Of a stretch of 64,000 nt of DNA, positions 56,196 through 64,000 are shown piece after piece. The stretch spans positions 99,910 through 163,909 of the forward strand of contig JAAXZN010000048.1 in assembly GCA_012719855.1 (NCBI GenBank), given 5' to 3'. The first letter of the stretch is position 1; the number at the start of each line of letters is the position of its first letter. The DNA comes from Serratia liquefaciens (GTDB lineage: Bacteria > Pseudomonadota > Gammaproteobacteria > Enterobacterales > Enterobacteriaceae). The notes under the pieces were generated by a model that was given only the letters and a program-made list of their open reading frames with translations, was not told the DNA's origin and did not search any database. The position numbers and the translations under genes are program-made.

Positions 56196-57290
56196 GTGAT
56201 CATCATAAGATATCTGGTACGGGAAACGCTAAAGAGCCAAATCGCGATCCTTTTCATCCTGCTTCTGATCTTCTTTTGTCAGAACCTGGTCAAGGTGTTA
56301 GGCGATGCGGTGGACGGCGATGTCCCGACAAATTTAGTTCTTTCTTTGCTAGCATTGGGTGTGCCGAAGATGGCGCAGCTGATCCTGCCATTAAGCCTGT
56401 TTCTCGGCTTATTGATGACGTTTGGGCGGCTGTATACCGACAGCGAAATCACCGTGATGCACGCCTGCGGGCTGGGTAAGCGTACCCTGATTATCGCCGC
56501 GATGGTGCTGGCGCTGATCACCTCCGCCGTGGCAGCGGTCAACGTGTTCTGGGCCGGCCCTTTGGCCTCGCGCTATCAGGACGTGGTGATCAGCGAAGCC
56601 AAAGCCAACCCCAGCATCGCCGGGCTGGCGGAAGGGCAGTTTAAACCTTCGCAAGACGGCAACGCGGTGCTGTTTATCGGCAACGTAAAAGGCAGCACCT
56701 TCAACGACGTGTTCCTGGCGCAACTGCGGCCGAACGGCAACCAACGCCCGTCCGTGGTGGTGGCCGAACACGGCAAGATCAACCAGATGAAAGACGGTTC
56801 GCAGGTGGTGACGCTGGACAAGGGCACCCGCTTCGAAGGCACCGCGCTGCTGCGTGACTTCCGCATTACCGATTTCAACGACTATAAAGCCGTGGTCGGC
56901 CACCGCACGGTCGCCGTGGACGGCAACCAGGCCGAGCAGATGTCGATGCAGACGCTGCTGGAGTCTGACGACCCGGACGCGCGCGCCGAGTTCCACTGGC
57001 GCCTGACGCTGGTGCTTTCCGTGGTGATCATGGCGCTGTTGGTGGTACCGCTCAGCGTGGTCAACCCACGCCAGGGCCGCGTGCTGAGCATGCTGCCGGC
57101 CATCCTGCTGTATTTGATTTTCTTCCTGCTGCAGACGTCGCTGCGCTCCAACGGCGGCAAGGGCAAACTGGACCCGATGATATGGCTTTGGGTGGTCAAC
57201 GCGGGGTACTTTGCGATCGCGCTGGCGCTAAACCTGTGGGATACGGTGCCGATGCGTAAGCTGCGTGCACGCCTGAGAGGAGCGGCCTGA
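56196..57290 (+). CDS. lptF: Lipopolysaccharide export permease LptF
   Basis: A 364-residue subunit of the LptB2FG complex that extracts LPS from the inner membrane. VIIIRYLVRETLKSQIAILFILLLIFFCQ is the first span; six spans and the periplasmic beta-jellyroll (about 130-265) fit the family. I start at the GTG 56196, aligned with E. coli LptF, though its ribosome-binding site is weak. The in-frame ATG at 56109 would add 29 residues of no known relation. It overlaps lptG by one base. Confidence 0.93.
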   Translation: MIIIRYLVRETLKSQIAILFILLLIFFCQNLVKVLGDAVDGDVPTNLVLSLLALGVPKMAQLILPLSLFLGLLMTFGRLYTDSEITVMHACGLGKRTLIIAAMVLALITSAVAAVNVFWAGPLASRYQDVVISEAKANPSIAGLAEGQFKPSQDGNAVLFIGNVKGSTFNDVFLAQLRPNGNQRPSVVVAEHGKINQMKDGSQVVTLDKGTRFEGTALLRDFRITDFNDYKAVVGHRTVAVDGNQAEQMSMQTLLESDDPDARAEFHWRLTLVLSVVIMALLVVPLSVVNPRQGRVLSMLPAILLYLIFFLLQTSLRSNGGKGKLDPMIWLWVVNAGYFAIALALNLWDTVPMRKLRARLRGAA

Positions 57291-58360
57291 TGTTTGGCGT
57301 TTTAGACCGGTATATCGGTAAGACGATTTTCAACACCATCATCATGACGTTGTTCATGCTGGTGTCGCTTTCCGGCATCATCAAGTTCGTCGACCAGCTG
57401 CGTAAAGTGGGCCAGGGCGAGTACACGGCGCTGAGCGCCGGGATGTTTACCCTGCTGAGCGTACCGAAAGACATCGAGATCTTCTTCCCGATGGCCGCGC
57501 TGCTGGGCGCACTGCTCGGGCTGGGCCAACTGGCGACGCGCAGTGAACTGGTGGTGATGCAGGCTTCCGGCTTTACCCGCATGCAGATCGCCGGCTCGGT
57601 GATGAAAACCGCTATCCCGCTGGTGCTGTTGACCATGGCGATTGGCGAGTGGGTGGCCCCGCAGGGCGACCAGATGGCGCGCAACTACCGCGCGCAGCAG
57701 ATGTACGGTGGCTCGCTGCTTTCCACCAAAAACGGCCTGTGGGCGAAGGACGGCAACGACTTCATCTACATTGAGCGCGTGGCGGGCGAGAAAGAGCTTT
57801 CCGGCGTCAACATCTACCACTTCAACGACCAGCGCAGGCTGGAGACGGTGCGCTATGCCGCCACCGCCAGCTTTGAAGACGGCGTGTGGAAGCTTTCGCA
57901 GGTGGATACCTCCGACCTGACCAACGAAAAGCAGGTGACCGGCACCCAGACGCTGACAGGCGAATGGAAAACCAACCTGACCCCGGACAAACTGGGCGTA
58001 GTGGCGCTGGACCCAACCTCGCTTTCGATCAGCGGCCTGCACAACTACGTGAAGTACCTGAAACAGAGTGGCCAGGAAGCCAACCGCTACCAGCTGAACA
58101 TGTGGAGCAAAGTGTTCTCGCCGCTTTCCGTCGCGGTGATGATGCTGATGGCGCTGTCGTTCATCTTCGGGCCGCTGCGCAGCGTGCCGATGGGCGTGCG
58201 TGTGGTGACCGGTATCAGCTTCGGCTTCCTGTTCTACGTGCTGGACCAGATATTCGGCCCGCTGAGCCTGGTGTACAACATGCCGCCGGTACTGGGCGCG
58301 TTGCTGCCAAGCATGCTGTTCCTGCTGATCAGCGTGTATATGCTGCTAAAACGCAAGTAG
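57290..58360 (+). CDS. lptG: Lipopolysaccharide export permease LptG
   Basis: A 356-residue partner of LptF. MFGVLDRYIGKTIFNTIIMTLFMLVSLSGIIKFVDQLRKVG is a clear N-terminal match; six spans with a jellyroll between spans 3 and 4. Its ATG shares the A of the lptF stop (TGATG). A hairpin with a T-run follows 21 bases after the stop. Confidence 0.96.
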   Translation: MFGVLDRYIGKTIFNTIIMTLFMLVSLSGIIKFVDQLRKVGQGEYTALSAGMFTLLSVPKDIEIFFPMAALLGALLGLGQLATRSELVVMQASGFTRMQIAGSVMKTAIPLVLLTMAIGEWVAPQGDQMARNYRAQQMYGGSLLSTKNGLWAKDGNDFIYIERVAGEKELSGVNIYHFNDQRRLETVRYAATASFEDGVWKLSQVDTSDLTNEKQVTGTQTLTGEWKTNLTPDKLGVVALDPTSLSISGLHNYVKYLKQSGQEANRYQLNMWSKVFSPLSVAVMMLMALSFIFGPLRSVPMGVRVVTGISFGFLFYVLDQIFGPLSLVYNMPPVLGALLPSMLFLLISVYMLLKRK

Positions 58361-58380
58361 CGGCACGACAGACGATTTAT

Positions 58381-58411
58381 AAAGGCGTAGCCATGCGGTT
58401 ACGCCTTTTTT
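58381..58411 (+). terminator. lptFG terminator
   Basis: AAAGGCGTA and TACGCCTTT form the stem, followed by TTTTTTG. It lies directly after lptG. Confidence 0.85.
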
Positions 58412-58474
58412 GTTTCTGGCGGCCCTGCAGCGCGCAACTGCTGATATCGCTACGCACAGGCGCACATTATCGCC

Positions 58475-58764
58475 GATGTCATCCGTAGGGGCGCTGCACG
58501 CCGCGCCCGCGCTGTTTGCCGCAGTTATCCCCGATGTCATCCGTAGGGGCGCTGCACGTTGCGCCCGTGCCGTTTGTCGCAAGTATCGCCAATGTCATCC
58601 GTAGGGTGCCGCACGCCGCGCCCGTACCGTTTGTCACAATTATCCCCAATATTATGCGTAGGGGCGCTGCACGCTGCGCCCGTGCCGTTTGCCGCAAGTA
58701 TCGCCGATGTCATCCGTAGGGGCGCTGCACGCCGCGCCAGTGCCGTTTGCCACAGTTATCCCCG
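58475..58764. repeat. Five tandem copies of a 58-bp unit
   Basis: The unit GATGTCATCCGTAGGGGCGC, then TGCACGCCGCGCCC, then a GTTTGCCGCAGTTATC-like spacer, repeats at 58475, 58533, 58591, 58648 and 58706. Copies differ by a few bases, including a one-base loss in the third. Each contains one palindrome of the dispersed family. No varied spacers exist, so it is not CRISPR. It fills the gap between lptG and the tRNA promoter. Confidence 0.9.
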
Positions 58765-58856
58765 ATCGACACGCCTTACTTCGCCCAAAAAACGAACCCA
58801 AGATGACCCCGCCGACGATTTTTTCAGCACTTAACTCATTGAACAACGGATAAGTG

Positions 58857-58884
58857 TTGCACGTGGATCGCTGAAAGGTATAAT
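58857..58884 (+). promoter_or_regulatory. tRNA-Leu promoter
   Basis: TTGCAC, 16 bases, then a perfect TATAAT, 30 bases before the tRNA gene, with a GC-rich discriminator (GCACCC) as expected for a stringently controlled tRNA. Confidence 0.85.
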
Positions 58885-58913
58885 GCACCCGTTTTCCGCA
58901 TACTACTTGCAGT

Positions 58914-58998
58914 GCCGAAGTGGCGAAATCGGTAGACGCAGTTGATTCAAAATCAACCGTAGAGATACGTGCCGGTTCGAGTCCGGCCTTCGGCACCA
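58914..58998 (+). tRNA. leuX: tRNA-Leu (anticodon CAA)
   Basis: An 85-base type II tRNA with encoded CCA. The acceptor GCCGAAG pairs with CTTCGGC; the anticodon arm TTGATTCAAAATCAA holds CAA; a variable arm follows and the T-loop GTTCGAGTC is canonical. It resembles E. coli leuX, a well-known island attachment site. The accessory content to its right fits such use, though I saw no integrase here. Confidence 0.95.
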
Positions 58999-59020
58999 TT
59001 AGTACAGCGCGAACAAGAAG

Positions 59021-59041
59021 CCACCGAGAGGTGGTTTTTTT
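59021..59041 (+). terminator. tRNA-Leu terminator
   Basis: CCACC-GAGA-GGTGG followed by seven T residues, 23 bases after the tRNA. Confidence 0.88.
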
Positions 59042-59061
59042 GTGCCTGAAATTTGGCATGG

Positions 59062-59228
59062 TGGAGTGCCCCCGTTCCGGTAGACAGTTTCTGTCCTCGC
59101 GACGAGGCCTTTTCGAAGGCCTCAGGGCTGACGCCACCGAGATGGCTGTGGTGCCGGGTACGGCTGTAGCACACTTCAATGTAATCGAAGATATCCACCC
59201 GGGCCATGCCCTGATTTTTATAGTGAGT
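59062..59228 (-). mobile_element. IS3-family insertion sequence remnant
   Basis: The minus strand encodes MARVDIFDYIEVCYSRTRHH followed by SHLGGVSPEAFEKAS, the C-terminal signature of IS3-family OrfB transposases (usually DYIEVFYNRxRRHSxLG). The plus-strand sequence TGGAGTGCCCCCG at 59062 resembles an IS3-type terminal repeat. Only about 165 bases remain, so the element is dead. Confidence 0.75.
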
Positions 59229-59298
59229 TAACCCAACGGGCAGTAAAACTCTCGGCAGTGCAATCAATTTATGCAGGCAAGCTACGCAGCATATCCAG

Positions 59299-59538
59299 AT
59301 AGGTCGATAAAATGACCTTTTTAAACCTAATCCCCCAACGTGTTTATGACAGCGGCATATTCCGACTCTGTGTCGATGAAATTCGTTTTTTTAAACATAT
59401 GGCTGGGATAGATCCAGGGTATCGACAGGTTCCGGTGATATATCGATAAAATGCAATTTTTTAAACATGATGGCGTGACATGTTTATAGCATCGACATAA
59501 GATGGCTATATGTCGATGAAAACGGTTTTTATAAACAT
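59299..59538. repeat. Four 70-bp spaced repeats ahead of fic
   Basis: The motif GTCGATGAAA-N4-TTTTTTAAACATATGG recurs near 59303, 59373, 59443 and 59513, with a regular 70-base period and degenerate spacers. The last copy ends at the fic ATG (AAACATATG). Between copies, GTTTATAGCATCGACAT near 59480 is the approximate inverse of the motif, so a larger dyad spans 59480-59538. Confidence 0.7.
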
Positions 59539-60615
59539 ATGAACTGGGATCCTGAAACTCCTTACAACGATTTGCCGATACTGCCACCCGATCTGGAGCG
59601 TGTTGAAACGCGCAAAGTACTCAAAGCGTGCATAAGTGCGCGCGCAGCGATCGCAGAGTTGAAAACTGCAGGCGAGCTGATCCCCGATCAAGGTTTGCTG
59701 ATAAATATCCTTCCTATGCTGGAAGCGAAAGACTCTTCGCGCATTGAGAATATCGTGACTACCAGCGATCAGCTCTTCCAGTATGCAGATCGCGCAGATG
59801 GTGCAGATCCGGCCACCAAGGAAGCGCTGCGCTATCGTACAGCACTTTATGATGGCTACACCCAGCTCGAGGCTTATCCGCTCTGTACAAACACCGCGAT
59901 AACTCTCTGTACCAAATTACGCGCAGTGCAAACCGATATCAGGAAAACGCCGGGTACGGTATTGCGCGATCAGAACAAAAACGCGGTGTACACCCCCCCC
60001 GTGGGTGAAGACGCTATTCGTAACTTACTGGCGAATTGGGAGCGATTCATACACGGCGATGATGATTTAGATCCACTAGTAAAAATGGCTATTGCGCACT
60101 ATCAGTTTGAGTGCATTCATCCTTTTCCTGACGGGAACGGGCGAACGGGCCGTATCCTGAATATCTTGTATTTGATTCAGACTGGGCTGCTTTCGCTGCC
60201 TATTCTGTATTTATCTCACTTCATCCTGGAGCGGCGTGACGATTACTACATGCTCCTGCGCAGGGTGACAGAAGAGGGGGATTGGGAATCATGGATCTTG
60301 TTTATGCTGGAGGCGGTAGAGAACACGTCTCGGTGGACGACTGACAAGATATCGATTGTGCGGGCATTGATGGCAGAAACCACAGAATATGTGCGCGAGA
60401 AGCTGCCGAAAATTTACACCCATGAACTTATCCAGACGCTTTTTGCGCAGCCGTATTGCCGGATCGATAACCTTGTGGAACGCGGCGTAGCCAAGCGCCA
60501 GACGGCATCAACGTATCTTAAGCAACTGGTAGAAATTGGTATTCTGGAGGAAATGAGAGTTGGCCGTGAAAAGCTGTATATTAACACCAGGCTGCTACAG
60601 GAATTGAATCAGTAG
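59539..60615 (+). CDS. Fic-family AMP-transferase with C-terminal HTH
   Basis: A 358-residue Fic protein. The core motif at H194 reads HPFPDGNGRTGR, the full active-site consensus for transferring AMP (or another nucleotide part) to target hydroxyls. An inhibitory helix with S66-x3-E70-N71 (SSRIEN) precedes it, making it class II, self-inhibited. An N-terminal Fic_N-like region covers about 20-110. The C-terminal 70 residues (THELIQTLFAQPYCRIDNLVERGVAKRQTASTYLKQLVEIGILEE) are a winged HTH. The 70-bp repeats in front may bind it. It could be a toxin or a housekeeping AMPylator; no separate antitoxin gene is seen. Confidence 0.9.
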   Translation: MNWDPETPYNDLPILPPDLERVETRKVLKACISARAAIAELKTAGELIPDQGLLINILPMLEAKDSSRIENIVTTSDQLFQYADRADGADPATKEALRYRTALYDGYTQLEAYPLCTNTAITLCTKLRAVQTDIRKTPGTVLRDQNKNAVYTPPVGEDAIRNLLANWERFIHGDDDLDPLVKMAIAHYQFECIHPFPDGNGRTGRILNILYLIQTGLLSLPILYLSHFILERRDDYYMLLRRVTEEGDWESWILFMLEAVENTSRWTTDKISIVRALMAETTEYVREKLPKIYTHELIQTLFAQPYCRIDNLVERGVAKRQTASTYLKQLVEIGILEEMRVGREKLYINTRLLQELNQ

Positions 60616-60870
60616 TTATATACCCATTAAGGTAGGGGCAACGACCTATCCGTGCTCAATAAGTGGGGGGAGTTCACGGTCACCCCCTCAATTAAAGAAT
60701 GCGCAGAGAGCGGTTATCCCCAATTTAACCGCGTTGCCGCACCTCGTCATTGCCACTTTTACAGGCACGCCTCGCAGTCCCCTTAGCGTTCATTTCTATC
60801 CAAGAGATACTGGACTAACCGGGAGTGATGATTATCATGTTATCGATACTACCGATCCAGAGAGCGTGTT

Positions 60871-61506
60871 ATGCAACATATCATTGAAGGTTTCCTCAGC
60901 TTCCAGAAAGAGATTTTCCCACAGCGTAAGGAACTCTTCCGCAGCCTTGCCTCCAGCCAGAACCCTAAAGCGCTTTTTATTTCGTGTTCTGACAGCCGCC
61001 TGGTACCCGAGCTTGTGACTCAGCAAGACCCGGGGCAGCTTTTCGTTATCCGTAATGCAGGCAACATCGTGCCTTCCTTTGGCCCGGAACCGGGCGGGGT
61101 GTCGGCGACCATTGAATACGCGGTGGTGGCATTGGGCGTCACGGATATCGTGATTTGCGGCCACTCGAACTGCGGCGCCATTAAGGCGATAGCTTCTTGC
61201 CAGTGCCTTGACCCGATGCCTGCTGTGGCCCACTGGCTGCACTATGCGGACGCGGCCAAAGCGGTGGTAGAGAAGAAAACTTGGGATAACGAAATCGACA
61301 AGGTTAACGCTATGGTCGAAGAGAACGTCATTGCCCAGCTAAATAATATTAAGACTCACCCGTCAGTTGCCGTGGGCCTTCGCAACAACGGTCTGCGTCT
61401 GCACGGCTGGGTGTACGACATCGAAAGTGGCGAGATCCGCACGCTGGATAAAAATACGAAGAATTTCGTGTCACTGGCGGATAACCCCGCAGTTCACTTC
61501 GAATAA
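60871..61506 (+). CDS. Beta-class carbonic anhydrase
   Basis: A 211-residue zinc enzyme interconverting CO2 and bicarbonate. Zinc ligands are C39 (ISCSDSR), H98 and C101 (CGHSNCG); D41-R43 form the usual dyad. It resembles CynT more than Can, but no cyanase (cynS) or permease is next to it. It lies 255 bases after fic; that gap holds no gene I can support. The ribosome-binding site is weak (AGAG). A hairpin with T-run follows the stop. Confidence 0.92.
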   Translation: MQHIIEGFLSFQKEIFPQRKELFRSLASSQNPKALFISCSDSRLVPELVTQQDPGQLFVIRNAGNIVPSFGPEPGGVSATIEYAVVALGVTDIVICGHSNCGAIKAIASCQCLDPMPAVAHWLHYADAAKAVVEKKTWDNEIDKVNAMVEENVIAQLNNIKTHPSVAVGLRNNGLRLHGWVYDIESGEIRTLDKNTKNFVSLADNPAVHFE

Positions 61507-61536
61507 AGTGGTGGTTGGTCTTGGCTATGAAATTCA

Positions 61537-61563
61537 ATCCACGTTTCGGCGTGGATTTTTTTT
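61537..61563 (+). terminator. Terminator after carbonic anhydrase
   Basis: ATCCACG and CGTGGAT form the stem, followed by a T-run of eight. Confidence 0.88.
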
Positions 61564-61740
61564 AGGGGCAGATCTAAATAATCATGCCCGCTTTTGATAC
61601 TCACTAAAAGCCATAGCAGATCCCACGATATGGAGAGGGCATGATACTTCAGCGGAGTTTGGCTCTCGGACTGCTCACCCGCCAGATGGGAACAGTGATG
61701 ATGATACGCGACGTTCACAACCATGGTTAGCCGTGACTTA

Positions 61741-62441
61741 TTACTGAAAGACAATGGCTTCAGTTTCGACACTGTAGTGGCCGTCTTTTTCAGGTTTCAG
61801 TAGGAAGTAGCGTGTACTGCGATAGGTCGCATTCTGCACGCTGTAGTTCTGCTCAACAACATAGACATTTTCTCCACTGCCATTGGTACGGCCCATCCCT
61901 AAGAAATCAATCGTATAGTTGCCATCAATGTTATCGGCCAAGTGAAAGATACCGTCTTTTTTATCTACAAAATGGATGGACGTATCGACTGCTTTCAGGG
62001 ATTCCCCTGCGCTAACTTGTTTAGCTCTAAGCTTGAGGTCATCGTTACTGATAGCCTGATACATCAACGCAGGTAACCGCTCCGGTAAGCTTGCTGGCAT
62101 GCCAATAACCTACCCTTTTTGGCCCGCAGTGAATGAGCCTGCCCGTAAACTGTGATTAATCAGGCAGGCCCCCAGATATTGCCGAAGCGTATTAAAATCC
62201 ATCGTATTTTTGGATTGCTCAACCGGCTGCCCGAACTGTTGATACTTTTGGTAAAAGTCGGTGCAGGATGTGGCTTGCAGCTGCTTGTTACCCGGCCCTT
62301 TGAAATAAAACTGATCTGAAAAATCGCTGCCTTTGGCGAAAATAGACCGATCAATCTCTGCTGGGGACAACAACTCAGCTTTAGCGCTGGGAACCCGAAT
62401 ATGAAGGGGACAATCAACCATAACTTCTTCACTTGAGCCAT
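61741..62441 (-). pseudogene. Broken gene for a small exported protein
   Basis: Three pieces appear to belong to one former gene. An N-terminal signal-peptide-like stretch (MAQVKKLWLIVPFIFGF, from 62441) lies in one frame. The continuation (VPSAKAELLSPAEIDRSIF...LINHSLRAGSFTAGQKG, to 62110) is in another, implying a one-base shift near 62390. A TAG stop at 62110-62112 then interrupts the same frame, which resumes as VIGMPASLPERLPALMYQAI to 61741 (119 more residues from the ATG at 62100). I do not recognise the protein. Two separate intact genes cannot be excluded, but the combination of a frameshift and an in-frame stop argues for decay. Confidence 0.6.
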
Positions 62442-62844
62442 TCCGTGTGCTTCCTTTTCAATAAGATATGTTGATGGGGGTAATGATGGTTTGTGTCAGA
62501 AAGTAAAGATGCTGTCTTTAGCCGTAGTGATAATATTTTATCTTTAAGGAATTATTATAAGCATAATATTAGCACTTTGCTCTTGGGTTTAGACTCGGTC
62601 AAGTAGGTTTCCTCAGGGTTTGATGCGTTTCCTTCTATAGCCTGACAGCGGTTAAGAAAATGACAGGCGGTTATCTTTTAAACAGCCTTTAAGCTGTATT
62701 TTTAATGGAACACTCTATAGGCTGTAACTAGGTTTTTATTTCATTTCCCTCCAGCGAAGATCATACTGAGTTAAAAGGGCGCCAGAGACTTGTCGTTGCT
62801 GACACACTGACAGAATTGTTTGTCCTGCTAATGAATGACAGAAG
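62442..62844. other. AT-rich gap without a gene
   Basis: About 400 AT-rich bases between the broken gene and the Toprim gene. ACAGCCTTTAAGCTGT followed by ATTTTTA near 62683-62704 may be a weak hairpin. Nothing else can be supported. Confidence 0.5.
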
Positions 62845-63717
62845 CTATGGTCTCAACTTTTTGATATACAAATGTTTATTTTGCATCTTTTGTTGCCGTA
62901 GTCCCTTATGGGCTAATAACAGGGCTAAATAATCTCCAAACGAATCATTGACCTCAGTATTAGCAATCTTACTAAGGAATTTTAATTGCGCATCTGGAAA
63001 CATAGCGACAGAAGCAGTTTGCATAACTTCTGTTAGCGATGGCAGCAACATTGCCTGAAAGCCTTCGTGTAATGCAATACTAACCCCTTTGGGGTCAAAG
63101 TCACCAAAGTAGTAGGCGGGTTTCCCCGTTTCCCTCCAGGACTTTTTCAGTGTTGATGACCCTTTGCCGTATATCTTGTCGCCCCGATAAATGATTAGTG
63201 GTGAATGGAAATCGTCTGTAGGGAGCACAAACTTATTCAGCTGATAAAAACAGTCCAAATTCTCGACCACTAATAAGACATCGAACCCCACTAAGTTAAT
63301 ATCCTGCCACTCGCTGTCGACCACCTGAACTTGTATGTTCTTGCTGCAGAATACTGGATCTGTTAAATAAATTAGTACACGATGCTGGCGCGGTTTAATA
63401 CCGAGGTTTTTTATTTCCTGATCGCTTCTCATGGCGTTTTCAAGTCGATTTTTATCCTTTAGAAGTTCACGAAAGTTGCTCTGTTTTAATTGGTTCTGAA
63501 TAGTGGATATGTGCTCGAGAAGATGTAGATTGAAAGTAAAATCTGGCAAATTTAGGATATTATCCGGCAACAGTCCTTGCTCAATGCACCAGCGTAAAAT
63601 AAGTATCACGCTTTTGCCGCTAGTTTTCTTTTTCTCATTACCTTTCGCCCGCAGCCTTACCTCAAGAGCGTTTAGCCATACGAGCTCTGCATGTTTTAAC
63701 CCGTTAGCTTGTGTCAT
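62845..63717 (-). CDS. Toprim-domain protein, JetD/MksG-like
   Basis: A 290-residue protein. The C-terminal half looks like a Toprim domain as in JetD (Wadjet) and MksG: E152 in LLVVENLDCFYQLNKF, then strand LIIYRGD, and the metal-binding pair D206-x-D208 in YFGDFDPKGVSIALHEG. JetD subunits cut plasmid DNA extruded by an SMC-type motor. The N-terminal half is helical (EKKKTSGKSVILILRWCIEQGLLPDN) and unlike the winged domain of JetD as I remember it. Its start overlaps the stop of the upstream gene (ATGA), which does not look like an SMC. So this is a Toprim nuclease candidate in an unfamiliar pair. Confidence 0.7.
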   Translation of the reverse strand: MTQANGLKHAELVWLNALEVRLRAKGNEKKKTSGKSVILILRWCIEQGLLPDNILNLPDFTFNLHLLEHISTIQNQLKQSNFRELLKDKNRLENAMRSDQEIKNLGIKPRQHRVLIYLTDPVFCSKNIQVQVVDSEWQDINLVGFDVLLVVENLDCFYQLNKFVLPTDDFHSPLIIYRGDKIYGKGSSTLKKSWRETGKPAYYFGDFDPKGVSIALHEGFQAMLLPSLTEVMQTASVAMFPDAQLKFLSKIANTEVNDSFGDYLALLLAHKGLRQQKMQNKHLYIKKLRP

Positions 63718-64000
63718 GGCAGCTGTAGCCTCAGGTGGACATCAGAGATGATTCTCAGTGCATTGAACTGACCAGCGGGTTTTTCCATATTGCGTAATCT
63801 AAACAATTTTTTATTCTTTTGTGGTAGGGAGTGATACTCGGCAATAACCTGAAATAACCACATCTCACTGTCCCATGGCAGGTTTTTTTCAAAGAGATAA
63901 TTCACCGCACTGATGGCTTTTGACTGCTCAACAACGTACAGATAGAAATTATCTACATCGATTTTCAATGCCTGCTGACGTGCAAGTATAGCTTCATCAA
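63714..64000 (-). CDS. Partial gene upstream of the Toprim protein
   Basis: The C-terminal 94 or so residues of a protein whose start is beyond the window. The frame stays open to base 64000 (EAILARQQALKIDVDNFYLY...). The visible part is helical with WDSEMWLFQVIAEYHSLPQ and ends NALRIISDVHLRLQLP. No ATPase signature, Walker B or coiled coil of an SMC protein is present, as would be expected if it were JetC/MksB. The stop overlaps the Toprim gene start, so the two are an operon. I do not recognise it. Confidence 0.65.
   Translation of the reverse strand, partial: DEAILARQQALKIDVDNFYLYVVEQSKAISAVNYLFEKNLPWDSEMWLFQVIAEYHSLPQKNKKLFRLRNMEKPAGQFNALRIISDVHLRLQLP

Noticed and set aside
58475..58764. 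CRISPR array
   Set aside because: The 58-bp units are contiguous with no unique spacers and no cas genes nearby.
59327..59691. Minus-strand frames across the 70-bp repeats
   Set aside because: They follow the repeat DNA and antisense of fic; composition is not protein-like.
60734..61018. A 94-residue frame overlapping the start of carbonic anhydrase
   Set aside because: It runs out of frame into the well-supported enzyme and has no recognisable content.
61494..61772. A 92-residue minus-strand frame after carbonic anhydrase
   Set aside because: It covers the terminator and shows no protein-like pattern.

Overview
The window is a contiguous enterobacterial chromosome segment, most likely Serratia or a close relative. 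The gene order matches the E. coli 96-97 minute region: nrdG-nrdD, treC-treB-treR, mgtA, ridA-pyrI-pyrB-pyrL, argI-rraB, yjgM, valS-holC-pepA-lptF-lptG, then leuX tRNA. E. coli lacks several of the extra genes seen here (miaE, a secreted GH20 hexosaminidase, an arginine deiminase operon, an Anbu proteasome-like cluster). ERIC elements are also present. The genus is inferred from gene content and repeats, not from a database search.

Layout. 0.3-2.0 kb: a metal-type permease and a RelB/RelE-like toxin-antitoxin pair. 2.0-4.9 kb: anaerobic ribonucleotide reductase nrdDG with a double NrdR operator. 5.0-6.5 kb: a LysR regulator divergent from a flavodoxin-fold oxidoreductase. 6.5-16.3 kb: the trehalose genes, with treR separated from treBC by a 5.6 kb insert. 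The insert carries a lipoprotein gene and an SOS-type bacteriocin locus: a tail-fibre-like S74 protein, a colicin D-type tRNase bacteriocin with immunity gene, and a second, truncated toxin/immunity cassette. 16.4-19.4 kb: mgtA with an MgtL-like leader peptide. 19.6-22.0 kb: GH20 hexosaminidase. 22.1-26.1 kb: the Anbu, transglutaminase, alpha-E and ATP-grasp cluster. 26.4-27.3 kb: two unrecognised genes. 27.3-29.5 kb: ridA and pyrBI with the pyrL attenuator. 29.6-38.6 kb: an iron/cobalamin-type ABC transporter, a D-amino-acid utilisation group (PLP enzyme, RpiR regulator, D-aminoacylase, second RidA) and a peptide-binding protein. 38.8-44.0 kb: the arcACBD arginine deiminase operon with its own ArgR paralogue. 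44.6-47.1 kb: argI, rraB and miaE. 47.1-50.7 kb: a GMC oxidoreductase, an acyltransferase in AT-rich DNA, and yjgM. 51.0-58.4 kb: valS-holC-pepA and lptFG. 58.9 kb: tRNA-Leu(CAA). Beyond the tRNA the content is accessory: an IS3-type remnant, 70-bp repeats, a Fic protein, a beta-carbonic anhydrase, a broken secreted-protein gene and, at the right edge, a JetD/MksG-like Toprim protein with a truncated upstream partner.

Regulatory sites read directly include paired NrdR boxes, a TreR operator, a LexA box in front of the bacteriocin locus, paired ARG boxes before argI, a consensus CRP site before arcA, the pyrBI attenuator and the mgtA leader peptide. A dispersed palindrome (TAGGGG, variable arm, CATG, complementary arm, CCCCTA) occurs in many intergenic spaces. 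Its arms differ between copies but stay self-complementary.

The least explained parts are the S74-fibre/colicin D locus with its spare toxin cassette, the Toprim pair at the right edge, the 70-bp repeats ahead of fic, and the palindrome family.
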